A stretch of DNA of 64,000 nt from Fasciola hepatica (lineage: Eukaryota > Platyhelminthes > Trematoda > Plagiorchiida > Fasciolidae). This document shows positions 1 to 8,918 of the stretch, piece by piece (the first letter of the stretch is position 1; the number at the start of each line of letters is the position of its first letter). The notes beneath the pieces were generated by a model that searched no databases, was not told the DNA's origin, and saw only the letters and a program-made list of their open reading frames with translations. The stretch is taken from contig CANUEZ040000028.1 in the NCBI GenBank assembly GCA_948099385.1, forward strand, positions 992,001 through 1,056,000, written 5' to 3'. Both the position numbers and the translations under genes were made by a program.

Positions 1-1721
1 TGAGCCCCTGACTGTTAAAGATGGCCTCTGATGTGACATGGATCATACAGAAAATCGAAACGTGCCTTTAATCACACTCATTAGTCGCAAATGCGAATTA
101 GCGGTTTTGCCGACACTGCCTGACCAGCTGCACTGTTTCGCAACATCGTCACTTATCACCGTGGACAACAATTTACGGACTGATTCGCGAAGGTCGTCAG
201 TGATAGTCCTGGTTAGCATAGAAACCTAGAGGAGTAATAAGTGAACTTGTTATCTTACCAAATGGTCATAGTTCGAAAGCACATTCAGATCTATGTCCAT
301 TGTTTGCAGGTCATCAACTGCGGTCGCTCTTTTTGGTTTGTAAAAAGAGGACACCGTAGGTGTTGTCTTTGCGTTTGATGAGGCGGTAACTTCTTTTTGT
401 AAGGCATCAAACCCTGAATTGACGAGGGTAGTCAAGGCAGACTTTTTGATGTTCAACTCCCCTGGTTGATGCACTGTTAATATTGTGAAGTTAACATACC
501 GAGCATCGCAATTACTGTCTTGTCTACAGGGGTGTTGGATGCTTCTGTGGATTTCTCGTTGGAACTGCAACAGTTGACGTTCGCAAAACCACAAGTTTAT
601 GCGGTAAAAAATAAATTGAACAACCCACAATATTGGAGAGGACAAGGACATGGTTCGCATCGCCGGATGCGGTGTGGAAGACGGTGTAAATGGAAGGAAT
701 CATCAATTTGTTCGCTTGACAAACCCCGCCTTTTGAGTTGCACCGAGACATATTTCCGGCTTTGGTGGGACCTTCAACGGCATCGGGAATTTTCTCTTAG
801 TGTTAGTTTCACAGTCCGTGTCCTCGAAGTCAATGGTGAACGTGATACGCTGTCTGGAAGGAGTAAACTAACCCTACTAATTTATTTTTTCCGGTTGGCG
901 TACCTCGTACCAAACATGGCCATAGGCATTGTCACGTCCGACAGTTCCGATGTTGATTCTCGTAGGTAATTAGATTCACACTGCAGAATTTTGTGGTAAC
1001 CTTCGGTCGACACCGAATTAACCATTAAATGGATTCATGCCTGAGCTAAATATTTCCCGACATTCGTATACCGGATTATCGGATGGTAACTCTTTACCCA
1101 AAATTGAAATGCTCCGGTATTCCGGAGCTTTCTATACGTCCAACCGTCTGGTATGTGTGGAATCAACAAACCAGTTTCGGTGAATAAAGCCGACCGAGCC
1201 ATCGTTGGTAAAGAGCACGGGGCGATACATCTAAAAAAATAATCATAACAACAATCATCGAGAATCGTAGTAGGTAACTATGGACGAAAGAATCATCTGT
1301 GAAAGCGAGTTTGTTTCATAAAAAGGAACGCAAAATCAGTATAACTACGCTGTGTGTTCCACAGGGTAGTGAAAGGCATTTACATTCTACGTCGGTTTTC
1401 ATAGCAGGAAAAATTTCAGTGTCCACATTATCCACCGAAAAAATGTACAGGTGTGTGGAGGGTAAGTGTTTGGTGAAAAAAGGTCCTGGATTAAATAAAC
1501 GTTTAAAATACAAAGAGTGTCTCTAGTAATGCTCACATTGGCACTAGGAAAGTTATGCACAACAACTACATTGTTCGGTGGCTGGCTGGAAAAAACGCCT
1601 TACGACTAATGAAATTATCGCCTTTGGGGGTTCTGGGTAGAAGTGAACCTGTGTCATCTGCGTAGAATTGTGTGACTGATAGATGAAAATCTGATACGCC
1701 CTCAATCAATCTTTTGTACAA
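1..1721. other. Unassigned sequence left of the CACTA remnant
   Basis: No gene or known repeat recognised. Several chance-length open frames exist (for example 250-660 on the minus strand and 520-969 on the plus strand), but none has a motif I know, and they overlap one another on opposite strands. Because the transposase remnant at 1722-2955 is on the minus strand, this stretch lies on its 3' side and could be the rest of that DNA transposon. That is inference; no terminal inverted repeat was identified. Confidence 0.3.
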
Positions 1722-2955
1722 CTATGGTCCAGGATTCCTCGGTCCTTTAATGAAATACTTCAGGAAACCAAGATAAGATTCGAAAGGAAAAGCGAAAAAG
1801 CTATCCAGCTTTCCATGCAAAAGTACGTCATCATGCAAATGAATTAAGTTATGTACTTTGTAAACAAGTTCGTGTGCTCCATAAAACGCTTCGAACTGCT
1901 GAACAAACAATCGTAGAAGATTCGATGCAAAGTTATTGTAATGGACATATAGTTGGGGATGCGAAAAAATATAAATAGATCTAGATGGGGACAAAACTTG
2001 GCCGTGGGCTCTTTCCGAAATAACGCTCTTCAAACATACGGGGCCTAAGTATAACAAAAACTGCCGGTATTCGCAGGCTTTCCAGCGCTCCGTGTCTCGA
2101 ATATGCCGGCATTTACGTGGGAAGTCACAGGGTATGCCAGCATGGGATCGAAGAATTCGATCACCAAGTTCGTCCGCTAAAGGTGCATTAATGCCGGCGA
2201 ATCTGTCCCTGGGACCACTGAGCCAAGACAGAAGTAATTTTTGCATCACACCCAAACATATGAGGTGCATATGGTCATGGCAGAATGTACGGACCATGTC
2301 AATCTCAACATCCAAAAATGGACTGCTGCTGTTCTTGAGGTGGTGTTTCATGTGCCTTTTCTCACGAAAGCTTTCGTCCGTCCGTAGCTTAGAGCTGATA
2401 GATGGGAAGGTCATTTTATTCCCCTTTGTGGTAGCCTGGCTGAATGCACCGATCACAGCCAAAATAAGCATTATGCCGTTTAACTTGTCGAATATACGGC
2501 CGAGCAGGCCTATCACGGACAATGGAGGATAAGGTACTTTGGTAGTGCACACCATTGTGTGGGGTCCCCCGTTGCAATACTTGGTTCAGTTCATTGAAGC
2601 ACTCATGAAAGTACTGGTCTCACGGCTTTGGTTTCCCTATACCGCAGTAAAATCCAACTGTGAACACCTCATTGACTTGTGGTCTTATTATTCGCGCCAA
2701 TATTGGCCCCAACTGCGAGTCTGACGATCGATAGATGACGGTGCCGTCACGATGCCCCTGAATGTCAAGGATGCACTAAGGTAGTTTCAGTGCCGATACG
2801 GACTGCACGAGGCCTTTAACAAATCCAAAGTGAAAATACTCCCCATTCTGCAAGCAGCTGACATTACACCACCTGGGAGTCCCACACAGCGTCCTGGGGC
2901 CACGAGGAAATTTTGGGAAACTCTTCGACAGTATGCGCAAAATCACGGCTCGCTA
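1722..2955 (-). pseudogene. Decayed CACTA/EnSpm-type (Tnp2-like) transposase
   Basis: Remnant of a transposase of the animal CACTA/EnSpm-like group. Reading the minus strand from 2955, one frame gives the block FPKFPRGPRTLCGTPR, then NGEYFHFGFVKGLV, then a block with ILARIIRPQVNEVFTVGFYC and GKPKP. It is broken by stops near 2777 and 2621. After a frameshift near 2550 the frame 2555-1722 gives KMTFPS, LRTDESFR, the diagnostic DHMHLICLGVMQKLLLSWL, then WKACEYRQFLLYLGPVCLK and VHNLIHLHDDV, ending with FPFESYLGFLKYFIKGP. The order of blocks matches these transposases as I know them; intact family members are several hundred residues. With two stops and at least one frameshift this copy cannot make an active enzyme. 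Family identity is fairly secure; the exact element ends are unknown. Confidence 0.8.
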
Positions 2956-5045
2956 AGACATTAAAGCGATATTTAATGAAGTTGTGACGCAGTTCCTGAA
3001 GCAGTTCACCGGTGTCGTCAACGTTCTCGGCATCTGAAAAAAGTTATTTGTATTATTCATACGCACCAGTTTACCTTCATCAGCCCTTTGGTCTGCTACG
3101 AACGCAGATATTGGCATCGGTCCGTGGTCCTCTTTAAAGGAGACTGAAGAAGTCGCTGGCAGCAAACCAGAATTATCAAAATTGATAGGATCATCAATGC
3201 CTTGCTTTTCTGTGGAAATTATGAATGCCACTGAACCATATCGTGACTGTTGTACACTGTACATCCATTACGATGTCCCACAAGCTCGCGTACATACAAC
3301 ATGGGCACAGTGCCAGCATTAACACTTTTCGCCGAAGGCCGTATCTTTGCCGCCTGCAAAGGCCAGTCATGTTCGGTTCCTTAACCTAAAAACGTGAAGT
3401 GAAAGTTTCAGCATCATTACCGTTGTATAACTACATTATCTACTGATATTGGCCGTCAAATAACGGAAAACGTACATCAAGTCCACTTTTTCAAACCCAG
3501 TAGGATCCCAACCATAACGCAACTGAATCCCAACCATGACCCAGCCAGATCCCAACCACAACCCGACTTGAGCCTCATCAAAGGTTTGCTACACAGCATG
3601 TAGACTTTCACCTGCAGCTCTTATTGAACTAATTTCATAATGGACATATAAATATGTTTTCACATACTTACGAACACTTAGGAATCTACTACGGAGCTGA
3701 CAGGGACACTTTCGTGACCAGTGAAATATATCTCACCAGCGGGTGAGTTATCCATAGATAACTCCATATTTACGGCCAACAAACATAATCATGCGTGCAT
3801 GAAAAGTTAACTACGGTAAGTGCACGAAGTATATGGCATCTGATGTAACAGAATGTAAAAATATATTCATCTGAAGACGAGGACGGTGAGTCACGGCCAC
3901 AAAACAACGAACCGTCAGTGAGCAATGACCATCAAAAATGGTGAGAGGCCGCACTTTAAAACAAAAAGTAACTCATCACGATGCCTGCTTTCTTCGGAAA
4001 TTGAACATTTTTGGAGTGTTCTCACAATTTCCATCTCAAAAATATATGAATTGCTTTCCAAAAATAATGAATGAAAATCCCAACCCATTCCCAATCAGAA
4101 CCCCACGTTAACATGGGGATGTGTGCTACATGGGGGTGGGAACCAATCGTCGTTACAGCAAGCTGACAAACAAAGCACAACCCGGTGGCATCGAACAACA
4201 TAAAAACTGCTCAGAGCTAAGTGCTAACTGGTTAAGTTTGTCAAAGTAATTTTTGGCCATAAAACTACACATTCGAACTCGATGACTTGCGGGTTCCGGT
4301 TTATATACGACAGTTGCACCGATCAAATGTTACGAGCGGGTCGACCAACGACGCTTACCGACTCTTGATCAACACAAACAATTTTTGCCCTGTATTCAAT
4401 AACCCTACAGTCATAAGTGTTAGCAAAATCCGCATGCATTTAAGGTATTTATCAACCACAGAGGGATTAGCGAAAGCCCATCAGTCCGTAAGGACTGCTT
4501 TACCCAAACGCAGATAGGAACGGTAGCTTCCAATCAGTCCAAGAGAAAATTTTGAGCAACCGCCGTTTCTGAGGCGGTTACTGTGTTCGCCGTAGGCGGC
4601 TGATTTGAATAATCGATCCAATGATATGAAACTAACCCATATGGTGCTATCATTCATTGAAAAAAGGAAATCTGTAATGGATTATTTTTACGCTGGTACT
4701 CTGGTTAAAGGTTGCCAAGCCCTGGAACACCAATTTATAGGCTGGTCTAATTTATGCCCTTAGAATGAGTAAAATATTCAACTCATTGCCCTTATGTAAA
4801 GATATTCATTGAGAAAAATCCATAACACGTCAATAACTCCAATTTCGCTCAGTCGCTTGAGATACTGGTATAGTATTGGTGATCTTTTCGACCTTAACCA
4901 CTAAGTTAACACCAAAAGAGTCCCATCAATTAGCTGCTCAATTGAAACGTATCATTTGTCCACAAGTCGCACACTGGACTTAATAAACATCCCCACCCTA
5001 GACCCCCGACGGCTTCTTCGCATACACCACCACCGGCTACCCAGC
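2956..5045. other. Unassigned sequence, no gene recognised
   Basis: About 2.1 kb with no convincing coding region. It holds a small tandem repeat (3504-3568) and a short hairpin at 4558-4579 (AACCGCC and GGCGGTT around an 8-base loop). The open frame at 2953-3264 minus shows no family motif. The part next to 2955 could be the N-terminal end of the transposase, but I could not align it. Confidence 0.3.
3504..3568. repeat. Three-copy imperfect tandem repeat, about 22-bp unit
   Basis: Three successive units start with GATCCCAACCA, GAATCCCAACCA and GATCCCAACCA at roughly 22-base spacing. A similar CCCAACC word recurs near 4080. No function is suggested. Confidence 0.5.
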
Positions 5046-5053
5046 GCACTGCA

Positions 5054-5324
5054 TGTAGTGCTACCAATAAAGCACTCGATGACAAAGGCTAACAAATTTA
5101 GTTATTTGAACAATTACCGTTTTATGTGGCGCCACTTGCTGCGCCTGTGTACGTCGTCTGCATGCCGTTGCACTTCTCCAATACGCACGTTGTCCCGATT
5201 CAGCGTTTTGAGTTCTGCTTTGCGCGCTGCCGAGTATATTCGCTATCGTGTCACAAACCGAGGACCAGGGGCTATAGACTCTATACGGGAGCAGGTCCTG
5301 ACTTAACCGAGAAAAACCCCAAAC
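5054..5324 (+). repeat. 5' LTR of the CsRn1-like element
   Basis: This 271-base stretch is repeated at 14141-14411. Both copies start TGTAGTGCTACC and end in AAAC. About 11 substitutions separate them, clustered in the last 30 bases and around 5175-5210. The homology ends exactly where the candidate primer-binding site begins. Confidence 0.88.
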
Positions 5325-5340
5325 TGGTGAGCCCGAACAA
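5325..5340 (+). promoter_or_regulatory. Candidate tRNA-Trp primer-binding site
   Basis: TGGTGAGCCCGAACAA follows the 5' LTR directly. It starts with the TGG expected of a tRNA 3' end complement and closely resembles the tRNA-Trp complement (TGGTGACCCCG), the primer reported for CsRn1-type elements. The match is by eye and imperfect. Confidence 0.6.
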
Positions 5341-5533
5341 CAAGTTCAATCCTTGAAGGACACTCGTAAGTCCTTCAGTCACATTTATTCGTTTACATAT
5401 ACACTTTTTCCGACATATAGACGGTAAATTCCTGATTTCTGTTATATTTTTTCTCATATCGATATTATAAGTGTTTCACGGTCGCTGCATTGACTTCTAT
5501 TTATCGTTTTACATTGGATATACCATTGCAACT

Positions 5534-6355
5534 ATGGCTAGCAACTACCGCAAACCTGATCCGGAACCGCCCGTTTCGACAGTCCCCCTAGCCAACCCTC
5601 AGTTTTTTATTGATGACCATCAACTCTGGTTTCATATGTTAGAGGCAGAGTTTGAATCACATAGAATCACAAGCAAACGAACCCGTTAATTGTGGACCAT
5701 CGGTCGCTTTCCCTGTGACGTTGCTACTCAGGTACGTGAGATAATATTCAATAACAGTTCTTGCGCAGCCGTGAAAGACGCTGTAATCTCTTGTCTGTTA
5801 CCGTCAGAATCGTTCAGACTGAAATGGTTGACCCAAGGGGCAGAGTTAGGTAGCAAGAAGCACTCTGCATTACTGAGGGAAACGCAGCAGTTGGCAGGGC
5901 AAATTTTAGAGAGAAAAGTCCTTAAAGAGTTGTGGGTACAGAGACTGCCACCCAATATTCAAGCACTGCTCGAGGTTTCTAGCCACCTTAAGCTCACAGA
6001 AGCGGCTAAACTAGCGGATGGTATTAAGGAACGGTACCATCCACAGATTATTTCCGTAAGAAACTCGAGCAGCCCCCCAGAGCACCGCCCCCACTGTAGG
6101 AACATACTCCGCTGACACTCTGATAGCTGCTTTCGAGCGCCTTTCAGACGTTTTTCCTCTCCTGGTTGTTCTCACTGTAGAAACCATAAATCTTATCAAA
6201 ACTCTGACCGGCGTAAATTTCTCAGAAGCACTTCCCCTGACCGCCTTGTTAACCCATCTCGATCAACGTACTGCCGATACCACAAACGGTTTGGGGAAAA
6301 GGTCCGGCGCTGCGAAGCCGGTTGCACCTTCCCAGATGCCAAACAGGAAAACTAA
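5534..6355 (+). pseudogene. Gag of the CsRn1-like element, two in-frame stops
   Basis: Structural capsid/nucleocapsid protein of the retroelement. The ATG at 5534 opens a 273-codon frame ending at 6353-6355, interrupted by TAA at 5687 and TGA at 6113 without loss of frame. The N-terminal half has the typical QLWFHMLEAEFESHRI stretch. The capsid part has QRLPPNIQALLEV, as in CsRn1 Gag. At the C-terminus (about codons 247-270) is CRYHKRFGEKVRRCEAGC, a C-x2-H finger with two later cysteines, the CHCC arrangement described for CsRn1-type Gag instead of the usual CCHC knuckle. Length is normal for the family. Two point-mutation stops in an otherwise continuous frame indicate moderate age. Confidence 0.85.
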
Positions 6356-6507
6356 TATCCCGACGCGTTCCGACAGCTAACGCGGTCGGCAGCCATAATA
6401 GCAGTCGTCTGTTGCATGTTCGAGATTTAGTTAGCTATATTGTTTTGCTTCTGACGACTCCACTCGCTTTCTTGAAATTCGTGTATAGTTCGTTGTTTTG
6501 AGTAACG

Positions 6508-7744
6508 TTGTACACCATGATCATGCGCTTGCGCATGCGTCTCGACCATGGTCAAGAAATATACCATTATTATTTCCTTGATCATTTCGACCTCCTAATC
6601 AATGCACGAGGCCGGGGAGTTGTCGAACGGCAGACTTCTCTTTCCGTAACCGGGTCGTATTCCTCCGTGAATCACATCACGCCCCTATACATCGAACCGC
6701 AGGCCGACCAACCGTACGCAGACCTACTTTCAGCTTACCCGGCAATGCTAAGGCAATCTGGCCCCCTTCCTGCGGTGACCACTAACGTTACCCACCATAT
6801 TGTCACTGAAGGACCCCCAGCATTTAGCCGACCGCGTCGCTTGACCCTAGACAAGCTCCGCTTAGCACAGGCTGAGTTCGAACACATGCTAGAATTAGGC
6901 CTAATACGCCTGTCCGGTAGCCCTTGGGCCTCGCTTCTTCACATGGTTCCTAAACCTAATGGTGACTGGCGCCCCTGCAGTGACTATAGGGCCCTCAACC
7001 AGGCTACTATCCCAGAGAGATACCCCATTCCACATATTCAAAATCTTACTTCTGCCCTGTCCGGTTGTTCTGTTTTCAGCCGAATCGACCTCGTTAGAGC
7101 CTACCACCAAATCCCAGTAGCAGAGGCTGACATCCCTAAAACCGCTGTCACAGCTCCATTCGGACTATTCGAGTTTTCGCGCATGCCTTTTGGCCTCAGC
7201 AACGCAGCCCAAACCTTTTAAAGATTTATGCATGAGACAACACGCGGTTTGAAGAATGTCCACGTGTACTTAGACGATATTTTGGTGGCAAGCTCTTCAA
7301 AACAAGAGCATATGGCACACCTGCGTGCTCTTTTTGAGCGCCTTAGCCAACACGGTGCAACTATTAACCCTAGCAAGTGCGAATTAGGTAGGGGGATCAT
7401 CACATTCCTAGGTCACGAACTCTCAGCCTCAGGCATGCAGCCCCTGCCTGACAAGGTGGCGGTAATTCGCGACTATCCTGAGCCTCACTCTTACCGACAA
7501 TTGCGCCAATTTTCTGGCCTGGTTAACTTTTATCGCCGCCTTTTCACACACTGCGCCGAAATGATGCAGCCCCTAACAGACCTCTTAGGTGGAGGTAAGC
7601 GGAAATTCATTTTTCCCGACACGGCACAGACAGCGTTTACTTCGATCAAGGACGCTTTCGCCAACATAGCACTCCTTTCACATCTCGATCCTTCTTCTCC
7701 CTTGGCATTAGGGACAGGTGCTTCGGACACGGCTGTTGGAGCAG
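6508..7744 (+). pseudogene. Pol, RT part, of the CsRn1-like element
   Basis: Reverse transcriptase. Upstream, the start of the protease is still readable (SRLLHVRDL near 6407-6435), but the sequence then becomes unrelated and no DTG-type active site follows; pol resumes near 6580 with [22 protein letters not shown] then runs in order: [35 protein letters not shown] (motif A), [20 protein letters not shown], and VYLDDILVASS (motif C, YLDD intact). A single TAA at 7219 lies where a glutamine codon is expected between AAQTF and RFMHE; the frame is otherwise kept. The frame stops at the BEL insertion and resumes in register at 11853. The intact YLDD contrasts with the other retroelements in this window. 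Confidence 0.87.
7740..7744. repeat. Target-site duplication (AGCAG), left copy
   Basis: AGCAG directly before the TG of the BEL LTR is repeated at 11848-11852 directly after the CA of the other LTR. Five bases is the usual BEL/Pao duplication. Removing the element plus one copy keeps the host RT/RNase H frame. Confidence 0.9.
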
Positions 7745-8103
7745 TGTAAGTCAAGTCTCGCAAATCGAGCAACGCGTAGCCAATTCGAACGAATCCCAAA
7801 ACCAGAACAAGATTGATTCGTAGCTTCTACGCTACTAAATTGAAATGTACAAAGGATACAAATGTATACGAACCTCAAGTATGCGGCCAAATAGACTTCA
7901 CAGTAAAACCCAAAGGTCCAAAGCCCCGTGGCTCAAGCACGACAGTCAGAAACGGTTCAAGGCCAAATTCAAATGTCTCACATGGATAAACAAACGTGAA
8001 AATGTGTGGTGTATGAGCGAGCTTTCCAAGATAATGTTAAATATAGTCAAATTCACAAAGCACGTTGAACATTTAGAAGGATTTTCAGTATTCGTTCGTT
8101 ACA
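7745..8103 (-). repeat. 3' LTR (element sense) of the BEL element
   Basis: 359 bases, from TGTAAGTCAAG to CGTTCGTTACA on the plus strand. It is identical to 11489-11847 except for one base. Near 7799-7745 it also encodes, on the minus strand, the same 18-residue leader with which the BEL frame starts. Confidence 0.93.
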
Positions 8104-8918
8104 CCGCCGGCCAAAATCCTTCCGCGAAAATGGTTGTCTAAGGTTCAGGAAGGGGTCATGATTCTCACCCTATCTACCTTTAACTTATTGTCAGTGCCTG
8201 TGGATACTAACTTCCTGTGTTATCTGAACGTGAAACAGGTTTTTGCCGTAGTCATCATCGCACAATCCATAAGGAATCAATTCCAAATCCCGCTGCACAA
8301 CTTGAGATTGACATATTCATCAGGAGACCGGCGCATATAGTCAGACGCACGATGAAGATGAAGGCTTCGCAGAGTAAAGTGTTTCGCCGCACGAAATAAG
8401 TCTAAGCATCACAAGCAGTAACCCATTGCAGCAACTGGTTAGACTAATTTTGTTTACAAGCATGAGCGCAGAAGTTGAACGCAGGTGCAACGCCTAATGA
8501 GATATCGCGTAAAATTGACAGGTCACAAACCAGTGGAATTACATAAAATTAACGCACCAAATCTTCCGAAAGAAATGAAAACCGGTTTCTGATTATGAAT
8601 AAATTTCGAAAACAAGTGTACGGCGGACAGTATCGAAATACACATGAACACGGAGATTGATCGAATACTGGCATCTATCAGAGTATTTCAAAGTTTTTCT
8701 GTGCACAAAATATGTGACAATCAATATTGTATAAAATGTAAATAAATGTTCTTCTTTAAAGATAATAATAGTTTCACAATGTGCTCGCAGCTAGTATGCC
8801 TCACCCGAACTGTTCAAGTGAAACACTGGTGAATTTCTCCTCTTCGCCTATGTGCACGCCAGATAGAAACTGGAACTAAGTACATTTGCAACCTTTCAGA
8901 AAAAATGGGTCCAGTTGA
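8104..8918 (-). other. 3' internal region of the BEL element, no integrase
   Basis: This 0.8-kb stretch lies between the end of the Gag-protease frame and the 3' LTR. In a full BEL element the rest of pol, including integrase with an HHCC finger and a DDE triad, would be in this part. I find no integrase motif here in any minus-strand frame. It looks like 3' untranslated sequence with AT-rich patches. Confidence 0.55.

Noticed and set aside
520..969. 149-codon plus-strand frame as a gene
   Set aside because: No motif, overlapped by equally long minus-strand frames, no splice or conservation evidence. It is within the range of chance frames.
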